A stretch of 64,000 nucleotides of DNA from positions 1,488,001 to 1,552,000 of the forward strand of contig OZ245738.1 in the NCBI GenBank assembly GCA_965227265.1, written 5' to 3'. Position 1 is the first letter of the stretch; every line of letters begins with the position of its first letter. The translations under genes were made by a program, and so were the position numbers. Shown piece by piece: positions 28,601 through 36,180 of this stretch. The notes under the pieces are model-generated. The model did no database searches. It had not been told where the DNA came from and saw only the letters and a list, made by a program, of their open reading frames with translations. This DNA comes from UBA2336 sp965227265. GTDB taxonomy: Bacteria > Bacteroidota > Bacteroidia > Cytophagales > Cyclobacteriaceae.

Positions 28601-28706
28601 TGATCCGGAAATCGGTACAACCGGCTGGTTATTGGATACGGGTATTGATAAAGGATTTTACCCGCTATCAAAAACAGCAGGTGTTGGCTTAAACCTTACT
28701 TTTTAA
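25641..28706 (+). CDS. SusC-type TonB-dependent outer-membrane transporter
   Basis: 1021 residues. Signal peptide to about residue 20 (TAFAQ). A carboxypeptidase-like regulatory domain 'VSGKVTDSKGDGLPGVSVSLKGT' precedes the TonB-box region 'LEEVVVIGYG' and the plug ('LRLFVRGPGTNGDASPLVVVDGM', 'IQILKDAASSAIYGARGANGVI'). The remainder is a 22-strand barrel ending in aromatic 'GVGLNLTF'. It imports glycan oligosaccharides with its SusD partner, encoded 19 bp downstream. The two GH16 genes behind it point to a mixed-linkage or beta-1,3-glucan such as laminarin; substrate is inferred. Confidence 0.96.
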   Translation: MKYFYSLLFVLLLGNTAFAQTTVSGKVTDSKGDGLPGVSVSLKGTSTGIICDADGSYTISVPADGTLVFSFIGFKTNEVQVGGRTKLDVQLEEDVTSLEEVVVIGYGVQKKSVATASISKVSDKQLQGFPIANVGNMLQGQVSGVTFKASSGQPGSALRLFVRGPGTNGDASPLVVVDGMTANDGVLSSLNPSDIESIQILKDAASSAIYGARGANGVIMVTTKRAKAGETKFDYNMYYGVSKPWRTPEVLNAKEYVRLTREKYQNGNSTLPIGFPDENNLPANSDWFGKIIEPAATQTHQLSVAKGTENGSVLASFSYFDQKGIVAPKKSNMKRFSARINTEQKVNKVFSFGENLYFSRGTNESIGDNNVFGSPISEALVYDPITPYYDENGTYGFAQSPYVQKEYLNPLSQIFITNSSGSQNNVLGNAYLKFNILKGLTFRTDAGIDYNVYSNRGFTPSYKFFDTQGNQLNITNDLNDINEGIAKVFIWQWENYATYNRSFGKHNGELTVGTTAREQTGNGFGASSSGIPEEVQFDPNFQVISNTPDTLRRSYSYNNEKYSLLSFFGRLNYNYDERFLATFIVRRDATSRFGSDKRFGIFPSVALGWVVSKESFWNVEAIDFLKFRVSYGINGSDRIPDLAYTSLIGLTAQYPFGKPGSQTIYNGQSALDLPNPALQWEQSKQFDVGFEFGLLNSKLNIELDYYIKTTDKLLMARTVLDLLGAGGGQGNVGQMVNRGLELEVNYATNLGPVSFNAGFNFTTLRNRATKVNDEGFINGYTWPVRNTVITRMEEGQPVGYFRGYKTAGIFKDENEIFEHINGDGELLQPNAKPGDIKYVDHDGNGVIDVNDQTYIGKPWASVIIGLNLRASYKGFDVRALFTGSFGNDIFRAYERQDVINNNYTKEWLGRWTESNPNASYPRLTTNDSNNNSRASDFYVEDGSFVRLKNFQVGYTLPSNLTNKALVRSLRVYVAFDNLWTLTEYTGFDPEIGTTGWLLDTGIDKGFYPLSKTAGVGLNLTF

Positions 28707-28725
28707 TTCTAACGATACGTAACGT

Positions 28726-30318
28726 ATGAAAACGATAAATAAAATATTTCTTGTTACACTTATTTTCGGAGCACTTTCAGGTTGCGATGATTTTCTTGTA
28801 ACCGAACCTCAGAATAAATTTTTCTCTACTAATTATTATGTCTCAGAAGATCAGGTTTTTGCAGGTCTTGTGGCAGCCTATGATCCGATGGAGTGGTCTT
28901 ATGTGGACGGCCGGTGGGTTTCCATGGTTATGCTTGGAGAAATCTGGAGTGATAATGCAAATGCAGGTGGTGATCAAACTAATTTCGATCAACCCGGTTG
29001 GCAAGACATCGATGATCTGAAGTCCACCACACTTACGCCAGAAACCGGAGCGATCTGGAAGAAATTTTACTATGGACTTAATCGCGCCAACCAGGTTCTT
29101 AACTATGTTAGGTTGGAGGGCCCGGTAATCGATCAGTATAAAGCAGAAGCTAAGTGCCTTCGTGCAATCTATCTTTTTGAGTTGTTCAGAACTTACGGTC
29201 CCATTCCTATTTTAACTGCTCCTGCTTCACCCGAACTGAAAGAAGTAACCCGAAATAGCATGGATGAAGTCTTTGAACAAATCACAAAAGATCTAGAAGA
29301 GGCCATTCCTGTTCTGCCCCTAAACTATACAGCAGAATTTACGGGCAGGATTACCAAAGGTGCAGCGCAAGCAATCTTAGGTAAAGCTTATCTCTATTGG
29401 GCCGACTTAAGCAATGATGACCCTGCTCTTTTTGATAAAGCTGCCGAACAGTTTTCAGCCGTGATAGCTTCAAATGAATATGAACTATTAGATGATTATA
29501 CTCAGCTCTACGCGTTTGGTTCCGCTAACAATTCGGAGTCAGTATTTGAAATTCAGTATACAAATGAGATCCCAGCAGATTTTGGAACAGGCTTTCAATT
29601 CATCAATGGAAATATGATGGTGCAACTGTGCGGGATTCGTGGAATTTGTGCAAGCCACCCGGAATACATTGAAGGCTGGGGCTTTATGCTTATGACTGAT
29701 AATTTGTACGACTCTTATTTATCGGATGATATTATCCGAAGAGATGCTGCTATCATTTCACAAACTCAACTTAGTCTGGGCGGATGTACTGTTAATCCTG
29801 CCGCGCAAAATCTAGTAGATTTTGAAGGTTACTGGCAACGTAAGTATGCAAACTTTAAATCATATACTGTTCCTAACGGTGGTGAGATAAACGTTCTTAA
29901 AGATGCCAATCAACCGGTCATCCGGTATGCGGATGTGTTGCTTATGTATGCCGAGGCATTGGAACGTGGAAACGGTTCTGCGGCAGAGGCCATGACGTAT
30001 GTGGATATGGTACGTGAACGTGCTGCCGGCCCTGGGGATAATACCGATGATTTCCGTACTACCTCAGAGTTAATGACTGAAGAAGGATGGACTTTATTGG
30101 AAGCTATCTGGTATGAGCGCAGAGCAGAGCTTGCTGGTGAAGGTGACCGTTGGTTTGATTTAGTGCGTTCAGGAAGAGCAAATGCTAACATCTTCGCTTC
30201 TCCCAATCCAAGAAATGCAAATTTCAGTACAGACGATTTATTTTTGCCTGCACCGCAACGTGATATAGACATTACGGGAGGTAAAATCACCCCTTATCCT
30301 GATGCATCACTATTTTAA
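28726..30318 (+). CDS. SusD/RagB-family glycan-binding lipoprotein
   Basis: 530 residues, lipoprotein signal ending at C20 (ALSGCDDF). SusD-like helices and TPR core: 'YYGLNRANQVLNYVR', 'AEAKCLRAIYLFELFRTYGPIPI', 'ITKGAAQAILGKAYLYWAD'. The conserved C-terminus reads 'RYADVLLMYAEAL' and 'LLEAIWYERRAELAGEGDRWFDLVRSG'. It forms the lid on the SusC transporter and captures the glycan at the cell surface. Part of one transcript with susC; the first GH16 gene follows after 92 bp. Confidence 0.95.
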   Translation: MKTINKIFLVTLIFGALSGCDDFLVTEPQNKFFSTNYYVSEDQVFAGLVAAYDPMEWSYVDGRWVSMVMLGEIWSDNANAGGDQTNFDQPGWQDIDDLKSTTLTPETGAIWKKFYYGLNRANQVLNYVRLEGPVIDQYKAEAKCLRAIYLFELFRTYGPIPILTAPASPELKEVTRNSMDEVFEQITKDLEEAIPVLPLNYTAEFTGRITKGAAQAILGKAYLYWADLSNDDPALFDKAAEQFSAVIASNEYELLDDYTQLYAFGSANNSESVFEIQYTNEIPADFGTGFQFINGNMMVQLCGIRGICASHPEYIEGWGFMLMTDNLYDSYLSDDIIRRDAAIISQTQLSLGGCTVNPAAQNLVDFEGYWQRKYANFKSYTVPNGGEINVLKDANQPVIRYADVLLMYAEALERGNGSAAEAMTYVDMVRERAAGPGDNTDDFRTTSELMTEEGWTLLEAIWYERRAELAGEGDRWFDLVRSGRANANIFASPNPRNANFSTDDLFLPAPQRDIDITGGKITPYPDASLF

Positions 30319-30410
30319 TAAATAGATAAAATCAAGACGGTTTCCTGGCCGGGCAAAATGTCCGGTCAGTTGAAACTTCTTAAGTTTAAAATTCTAAATC
30401 CTGTTGAGAG

Positions 30411-32426
30411 ATGCGTGTGAAGTTCTTATTGATTTCCTTTTTCCTGTTGTTCACGATAAAAAGTTATAGCCAATGCGATATACTCGTATGGAGTGATGAG
30501 TTTGATGGTACAGGATTACCCAATTCAGCGTATTGGGGATTTGATACCGGAGCCGGAGGATGGGGAAATAATGAAGTTCAAAACTATACAAACACCACGA
30601 GCAACGTTCACCAGGAAGACGGCAAGTTGATTATTGAAGCTAAAAAATTTGGTACCGCTTGGACTTCCGCCCGGGTTAAATCACAAAACAAAATGACCTT
30701 CACTTATGGAAAGCTTGTGTTTAGAGCAAAGCTTCCGGTTGGTGGGGGCACATGGCCAGCACTTTGGATGCTTGGTCAAAATATTTCATCAGTACCTTGG
30801 CCTGACTGTGGTGAGATTGATGTAATGGAACACGTTGGAAACAATACAACCCGCGTACAGTCTGCATTACACACACGTTCCAGTTTTGGTAATACTCAAA
30901 ATGTAGCTGCAACAACAGTTCCTACAGCTGAAACAGCATTTCATGACTACGCAGTTTCATGGAATGCTGACAGGATTGCCTTTTCTGTTGATGGTGTAGT
31001 TTTTTATACGTATGCCCCCGCCAACAAAACTGTACAGAATTATCCATTCACGGCTGATCAATTCATTATTATGAATATTGCAATGGGTGGAAACCTGGGT
31101 GGTACAATTAACCCCAGTCTTACCTACGCTAAAATGGAAATTGAGTATGTAAGACTGTATGAAGAGCGGGCCGCTCCTGCAATAACTGGTCCCAAATTCG
31201 TGTACGAAAACCAGAACAATCTTCAATTCGAGGCCCCTGAATATGACGAGGGCGTAGGTTATACCTGGACTGTACCAGATGGAGTTGATATTATTTCCGG
31301 ACAAGGAACTAACCAGCTCACGGTTGATTGGAATGATGCCGATGGTACATTAGGTCTTGAGTTAACAGGCGATACAGGCTGCACAATTAATTCGACAGAA
31401 CTGAATGTATCGACTATCGTTGAACCTACAGGAGATAAATACCTTGCCCATAGTTTTGCCACAAGTCAGTTGACCGGTTGGACGACCAATAGTTCAACTA
31501 ATGTTAACCTTGAATCTTCTTCCGGTAAGTTGAATGTTACTTACAACCTAGGCAGCTTAAAATATATTCAGTTTGAATTACCCAAAGCTGTAGACATTCA
31601 ACATTACTCCATCGTTAAATTGCCAATTACTATACCGGCTGCATCTGCGTCAATACCCGAACTTATCATGACTTTTCGGGATGGTAATGAAAATGAAACA
31701 ATCGCCACGAGCTACGAACTAAATGCTTCTGTTAAAGACGGTGTCACACGACTTTACTCATTCGACTTTGATGGTCTTTGGGATAATAATACGCCCGAAG
31801 TAAATCCAAACTTGATGAAGTATGTTCGGATTTATATGTCGCAAGGCCAAGGTTCATTTTCAGTAGGAGATTTATATTTCTACAACAATGAAACAATTCC
31901 TGCAACTCCTACTACCCTTTCAGCAGAAACAAACGGGACGAATGAAGTTAAACTAAGCTGGCAAGATGTAAGTAATGCCACAGTTTTTCATATCTACCGA
32001 AGTGCTACTGAAACAGGGACTTACACCCGTGTAGAGTCAAACGTAGAGACCTCTGAAAATCCATATGTTATAGTCCCTACAACCAGCATAAATTATTATA
32101 AAGTCTCGGGCGAAAATGAAAATGGCGAGTCTGCCTTAAGTAATGCTGCGGAAGCTGTTGCGGTAGTTACGGCAACTGAAGATCCGCTGAAAAGTGTTTC
32201 TCTTTCTCCAAATCCTTCCAACGGTAAGTTTCAGATTATGCTGCCTGAGCACAAAATAGATCGTATCGATATCTATGATCTTCAAGGCCGTGAAGTACGC
32301 TATAAAACGGATGCTTATAATAATGAAAGCCTGACGGTGACTATTACTAATCCTATCCATGGAATATATTTTCTGAGGCTGATACAAAAGAATAAATCCC
32401 GGATTTATAAAATCCTGGTGGATTAA
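30411..32426 (+). CDS. Multidomain GH16 endo-beta-glucanase with T9SS sorting tail
   Basis: 671 residues. Signal peptide (1-21). GH16 catalytic domain to about residue 255 with the active-site motif E135-I-D137-V-M-E140 (nucleophile, helper Asp, acid/base), in the form with the extra Met that is typical of laminarinases and lichenases. A PKD-like domain follows (about 260-345), then a beta-sandwich of CBM type (about 345-495), a fibronectin III-like domain (about 500-580), and a C-terminal type IX secretion tail starting 'SLSPNPSNGKFQI' and ending 'RIYKILVD'. It is therefore an extracellular glucanase. Substrate choice between beta-1,3- and mixed-linkage glucan is inferred. Confidence 0.93.
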   Translation: MRVKFLLISFFLLFTIKSYSQCDILVWSDEFDGTGLPNSAYWGFDTGAGGWGNNEVQNYTNTTSNVHQEDGKLIIEAKKFGTAWTSARVKSQNKMTFTYGKLVFRAKLPVGGGTWPALWMLGQNISSVPWPDCGEIDVMEHVGNNTTRVQSALHTRSSFGNTQNVAATTVPTAETAFHDYAVSWNADRIAFSVDGVVFYTYAPANKTVQNYPFTADQFIIMNIAMGGNLGGTINPSLTYAKMEIEYVRLYEERAAPAITGPKFVYENQNNLQFEAPEYDEGVGYTWTVPDGVDIISGQGTNQLTVDWNDADGTLGLELTGDTGCTINSTELNVSTIVEPTGDKYLAHSFATSQLTGWTTNSSTNVNLESSSGKLNVTYNLGSLKYIQFELPKAVDIQHYSIVKLPITIPAASASIPELIMTFRDGNENETIATSYELNASVKDGVTRLYSFDFDGLWDNNTPEVNPNLMKYVRIYMSQGQGSFSVGDLYFYNNETIPATPTTLSAETNGTNEVKLSWQDVSNATVFHIYRSATETGTYTRVESNVETSENPYVIVPTTSINYYKVSGENENGESALSNAAEAVAVVTATEDPLKSVSLSPNPSNGKFQIMLPEHKIDRIDIYDLQGREVRYKTDAYNNESLTVTITNPIHGIYFLRLIQKNKSRIYKILVD

Positions 32427-32445
32427 AACGTATAACGAAATTCTA

Positions 32446-33228
32446 ATGAAATTACCCCTATCAATGTCTCTAGTTTCTGTTCTGCTCCTTTCTGCGTGCA
32501 TGGACAAACCCGCTCCACGCCTGATCTGGAGTGACGAATTTAATTACACAGGTGCACCAGACACTACAAAATGGAATTACGACATGGGTGGTCATGGATG
32601 GGGAAATAACGAACTACAGTACTACACGAAAGAAAGTAAAAATGTACGTGTAGAAAACGGTAACCTGGTTATTGAAGCAAGAAAGGATTCGTTTGAGAAC
32701 AGTGCGTATACATCTTCCAGAATAATATCCAAAAAGAAAGGTGACTGGTTATACGGACGCATTGAAGTAAGAGCTAAACTTCCAAAAGGAAAAGGTACCT
32801 GGCCTGCCATCTGGATGCTTTCAACCGATTGGAAATATGGTGATTGGCCAGCCAGTGGAGAGATCGATATTATGGAGCATGTGGGCTACGATCCTGAAGT
32901 TGTTCACGGAACCATTCATACTGAAGCGTATAATCATGTAAAACAAACTCAGAAGGAAGGCAAGATAACCGTACCAGGGGCACAAGATGATTTTCATAAT
33001 TACGCAATCGAATGGCGTGAAAACAAAATGGATTTTTACGTTGATGATAAACTCTATCATACCGTTGTGCGGGATCCCAAAGATGATTTCAAAGGATGGC
33101 CTTTCGATCAACGATTTCATTTGTTAATGAACCTCGCAGTTGGCGGAAACTGGGGTGGTGCCAAAGGAGTTGATGAATCTATCTGGCCACAACGCCTGGA
33201 GGTTGACTATGTCCGCGTCTACGAATAA
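32446..33228 (+). CDS. GH16 beta-glucanase, surface or periplasmic lipoprotein
   Basis: 260 residues with a lipobox ending at C18 (LLLSAC). A single GH16 domain: 'LIWSDEFNYTGAPDTTKWNY', 'GHGWGNNELQYYT', catalytic motif E139-I-D141-I-M-E144, and the end 'LEVDYVRVYE'. Closely similar in layout to the catalytic part of the preceding gene, but minimal, so the two are probably paralogues split between secreted and membrane-anchored roles. Starts 19 bp after the preceding stop; the locus ends in a terminator. Confidence 0.93.
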   Translation: MKLPLSMSLVSVLLLSACMDKPAPRLIWSDEFNYTGAPDTTKWNYDMGGHGWGNNELQYYTKESKNVRVENGNLVIEARKDSFENSAYTSSRIISKKKGDWLYGRIEVRAKLPKGKGTWPAIWMLSTDWKYGDWPASGEIDIMEHVGYDPEVVHGTIHTEAYNHVKQTQKEGKITVPGAQDDFHNYAIEWRENKMDFYVDDKLYHTVVRDPKDDFKGWPFDQRFHLLMNLAVGGNWGGAKGVDESIWPQRLEVDYVRVYE

Positions 33229-33253
33229 GATTTTTTTTAGGTTTATGTTTAAG

Positions 33254-33276
33254 ACAGCGCCCTGCCCGGGTGCTGT
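33254..33276 (+). terminator. Rho-independent terminator after the glucan locus
   Basis: Nine-pair stem ACAGCGCCC / GGGTGCTGT (one G-T pair), 5-nt loop, followed by TCTTTTTT. It separates the GH16 gene from mnmE. Confidence 0.8.
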
Positions 33277-33313
33277 TCTTTTTTAAGCGGGTGTTAAGTG
33301 ATACCTTACAGCC

Positions 33314-34675
33314 TTGAAACAGCAGGATACTATAGTAGCACTTGCCACTGCGCAGGGAATCAGCGCGATAGCTGTTATCAGGTTATCCGGATCGGATTCT
33401 ATCGCCATCACTCAACAGGTTTTTAAGGGAAAAAATCTTTTAGAAGTCCCTTCGCACACAGCGCACTTCGGAACACTGCAATATGAAGGAAAAATTATTG
33501 ATGAAGTACTAATTACTGTTTTTAAAGAGCCCAATTCATTCACGCACGAAAATGCAGTGGAGATTTCCTGCCACGGATCCCCTGTTATTATCAAAGAAAT
33601 AATAAAATTATTACTGGTGCAAGGCGCACGGTTAGCCGGCCCCGGAGAATTTACCAAACGAGCTTTCCTGAATGGACGATTTGACCTCGCACAAGCAGAG
33701 GCGGTTGCAGACTTGATCAATGCAGAAACGGATAACGCCCGCCAGGCTGCATTAAACCAGATGCGGGGCGGGTTCTCGAAAGAAATCAATCATTTACGTG
33801 AAGAGCTTATTCATTTTGCATCGCTCATTGAACTTGAATTGGATTTCGGTGAAGAAGATGTTGAGTTCGCGAAGCGGGATGATCTGCGAAAGCTCATTTT
33901 AAAAATACAGTCATATCTAAGTTCATTGATACAGTCGTTCGATCAGGGCAACGTGATCAAGAATGGTGTGCCTACCGTAATTGCCGGGAAACCTAATGCC
34001 GGAAAATCTACTTTACTGAATATTTTACTGAACGAAGAAAAAGCAATCGTTTCAGAGATTGCCGGCACCACGCGTGATGTAATTGAAGACGAAATGGTTT
34101 TAGGCGGAATCAATTTTAGGTTTATCGATACGGCCGGATTACGCGAAACGCAGGATGTTATAGAAGCAATGGGTGTTGAGCGAACCCGCGATCGAATGAA
34201 AAAGGCTTCGATCATACTTTACCTGTTTGATCTTTCAAATGAGAATTACGATGATATTATTCGCGAGTCAGAATTGTTGAAGTCGTTTGCAATTCCTATC
34301 GTTAAGGTTGGCAACAAATCAGACAAAGCTGTAAACGGCTTAATGGAAAAGCTTGAGCACGATGACTTTATTTTTATATCAGCCTCCAACAAAACAAACA
34401 TTCAACAATTAAAAGATAAGCTCCTCTCCTTCTTTCAGGTTAATAGCGTAAAATCAGGAGATGTTTTAGTTACAAGCTTACGCCACTATCAAAATCTTTT
34501 GCAAACTTATGAATCGCTTGATCGGGTGCTGAAAGGTATGGGTGAAGGAATAACAGGAGATTTTTTGGCGATGGATATCCGACAATCGTTACATTATCTC
34601 GGAGAGATTACGGGCGAGATAACCACCGATGATCTTTTGGACAATATTTTTTCGAAGTTCTGTATCGGCAAGTGA
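33314..34675 (+). CDS. mnmE: tRNA modification GTPase MnmE (TrmE)
   Basis: 453 residues starting at TTG 33314. With MnmG it installs the carboxymethylaminomethyl group on wobble U34. Domains: N-terminal folate-binding domain ('TIVALATAQGISAIAVIRLSG'), a helical domain, and an inserted G domain with G1 'GKPNAGKST', G3 'DTAGLRET' and G4 'NKSD'. The C-terminus is the invariant FCIGK with the Cys needed for catalysis. The last 18 bp, which code for FCIGK and the stop, appear to be an integration site (see the island entry). No terminator was seen before the integrase gene. Confidence 0.96.
   Translation: MKQQDTIVALATAQGISAIAVIRLSGSDSIAITQQVFKGKNLLEVPSHTAHFGTLQYEGKIIDEVLITVFKEPNSFTHENAVEISCHGSPVIIKEIIKLLLVQGARLAGPGEFTKRAFLNGRFDLAQAEAVADLINAETDNARQAALNQMRGGFSKEINHLREELIHFASLIELELDFGEEDVEFAKRDDLRKLILKIQSYLSSLIQSFDQGNVIKNGVPTVIAGKPNAGKSTLLNILLNEEKAIVSEIAGTTRDVIEDEMVLGGINFRFIDTAGLRETQDVIEAMGVERTRDRMKKASIILYLFDLSNENYDDIIRESELLKSFAIPIVKVGNKSDKAVNGLMEKLEHDDFIFISASNKTNIQQLKDKLLSFFQVNSVKSGDVLVTSLRHYQNLLQTYESLDRVLKGMGEGITGDFLAMDIRQSLHYLGEITGEITTDDLLDNIFSKFCIGK
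34658..34675 (+). other. Candidate attL: 3' end of mnmE
   Basis: TTCTGTATCGGCAAGTGA, the final five codons plus stop of mnmE. The same segment recurs in direct orientation at 60861-60878 as TTCTGCATCGGCAAATAA (15 of 18 identical, all changes silent). The mnmE/trmE 3' end is an established integration site, for example for Salmonella genomic island 1. Confidence 0.6.
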
Positions 34676-34712
34676 ATTTCACAACTCGCTGAAATTCAAT
34701 TCGATGCAAAAA

Positions 34713-34732
34713 CAGGATAAAATTTTGTCCTG
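34713..34732. repeat. 20-bp palindrome between attL and the integrase
   Basis: CAGGATAAAATTTTGTCCTG, fully self-complementary apart from one T-G pair. It lies 38 bp after mnmE. It could end mnmE transcription or act as an integrase or excisionase site. A second imperfect inverted repeat (CATTTTGTTGC at 34801-34811 and GCAACAAAAATG at 34834-34845) lies nearer the integrase start. Nothing else is seen in this 230-bp gap. Confidence 0.5.
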
Positions 34733-34905
34733 GAATCTCTCACTTTGATTATCAATACGTTAGGAATTTTGGAGTCCGCTCAATACAGCGACAACGGTAC
34801 CATTTTGTTGCACCATTGTTACGTTTGAGTTGCGCAACAAAAATGTACGCTAAACCGGAGGGTAAAAAATGAGTCTAAATCTTTCCTTTTTTAAACCGAT
34901 TTGGT

Positions 34906-36057
34906 ATGAGAAAAATGAAGTACAACATCAATGGAAAAGAGCCGGTCAGGGTACGGATGAGAGCGTTAAAGAATGGAGGCTATTCACTGTACTTAGACAC
35001 CTATTGGAACGGAAGAAGATCTGTTGAAAGTCTGAAGATGTATCTCAACAATTCATCTGACCCACTTGCGATAGCCGAAGACAAAACAACACTTGAGATC
35101 GCCCGGCAGATCAAGTATAAAAGAATACTTGCACTTCAACTTGGTCATTACGGAGTTTCGAATATCGCACCACGTCAGAAGTTTGCAGATTTCTTTGCTG
35201 AGATGACTGCGCAAAAAGTCAGGTTCAGAAGTAACTCCGATAACTGGCATAGTACATTGAAACATCTTATGCTCTTCCTGAATGGTTCCGATCCAACGCT
35301 CAATCAGATCGATGACATCTGGTTACTGGAGTTTAAAAATTATCTAAGTGAACCGAATAAACTTACGGGCAGACCCAGGCTCTCACCTAACACAGCCCAC
35401 TCTTATTTCAATAAGGTTCGCGCGGCACTTACTATTGCGTATCACCGGAAGCTGATTGACCGCAATCCCGCGAGTATCGTAAAAGCTATTCCCGCTGAGA
35501 GTACGTTAAGAGATTTCTTAACGCCTGAAGAAGTTAAAAAAATGATCGCTGCTCCATGTGAAGAACCGGTTCTCAAAAACATGTTCTTGTTCAGCGTACT
35601 GACCGGCTTGAGGTGGGCCGATATCTATCATCTCAAGTGGGCAGAAGTCAAAGGAGATTACATTGATGGCTGGTACGTGCATCTAAAGCAGCGTAAGACG
35701 AAAGAGTATTTAGTGTTGCCTATTACTACACAAGCCAAAGACTTGATGGGCGATGCCAGAGATCAACATGAAAAGATATTCACGGGTGTAAAGTATAGTG
35801 CCCAAACCAGCAACGTTCTTACACGTTGGGCATTGGAGGCTAAGATTACCAAGAAGATCACTTTTCACTCTGCCCGGCATACCCATGCTACCATGCTGAT
35901 TTCAAAAGGCGTTGACATCTATACGGTTTCAAAACTGCTCGGACATAAGCGCGTAAAGTCAACCGAACGGTATGCACACATGACCGACACCAAGAAGATT
36001 GAAGCACTTAATAAGCTTCCGGTTTTCCAGTGGGATATAAAAACGGACCAGCCTTGA
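34906..36057 (+). CDS. Tyrosine recombinase / phage-type integrase
   Basis: 383 residues. An N-terminal arm-binding part, a SAM-like core-binding domain (about 90-195: 'NWHSTLKHLMLFLNG', 'LSPNTAHSYFNKVRAALTIAY'), and a C-terminal catalytic domain with the full active-site set: R236 (TGLRWAD), a Lys in KQRKTKEY (264 or 266), H321 and R324 (HSARHTHATM), H347 (LLGHKRV) and nucleophile Y356 (STERYAHM). The enzyme therefore looks active. It lies 230 bp downstream of mnmE in the same direction, the normal place for an integrase that uses the mnmE 3' end. No excisionase gene was recognised next to it. Confidence 0.93.
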   Translation: MRKMKYNINGKEPVRVRMRALKNGGYSLYLDTYWNGRRSVESLKMYLNNSSDPLAIAEDKTTLEIARQIKYKRILALQLGHYGVSNIAPRQKFADFFAEMTAQKVRFRSNSDNWHSTLKHLMLFLNGSDPTLNQIDDIWLLEFKNYLSEPNKLTGRPRLSPNTAHSYFNKVRAALTIAYHRKLIDRNPASIVKAIPAESTLRDFLTPEEVKKMIAAPCEEPVLKNMFLFSVLTGLRWADIYHLKWAEVKGDYIDGWYVHLKQRKTKEYLVLPITTQAKDLMGDARDQHEKIFTGVKYSAQTSNVLTRWALEAKITKKITFHSARHTHATMLISKGVDIYTVSKLLGHKRVKSTERYAHMTDTKKIEALNKLPVFQWDIKTDQP

Positions 36058-36106
36058 TGACCATGCTCTATAATGATAGGTGAAGTAGCTGCCAAAATAT
36101 CAATCC

Positions 36107-36180
36107 TGAGCCGGTTAGGCCTTTTATTCGGCTCATTTTTTTACTATATTTGAGCCGAATAATATCACCTAATTGGCTCA
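36107..36180. promoter_or_regulatory. Operator cluster of TGAGCC half-sites at the fic promoter
   Basis: Four half-sites in alternating orientation: TGAGCCGG (36107-36114), ATTCGGCTCA (36126-36135), TGAGCCGAAT (36151-36160) and TTGGCTCA (36173-36180). The middle two form a 10-bp perfect inverted repeat that brackets the -7 element. The layout suggests tight repression, possibly by the winged-helix end of the Fic protein itself. Confidence 0.6.
36145..36152 (+). promoter_or_regulatory. -7 promoter element (TATATTTG) of the fic gene
   Basis: Perfect TAnnTTTG match 27 nt before the ATG at 36180, lying inside the operator cluster. Confidence 0.6.

Noticed and set aside
34676..34905. A tRNA or tmRNA gene as attachment site next to the integrase
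   Set aside because: No cloverleaf, CCA end or tag-peptide frame was found; the mnmE 3' end explains the site better.
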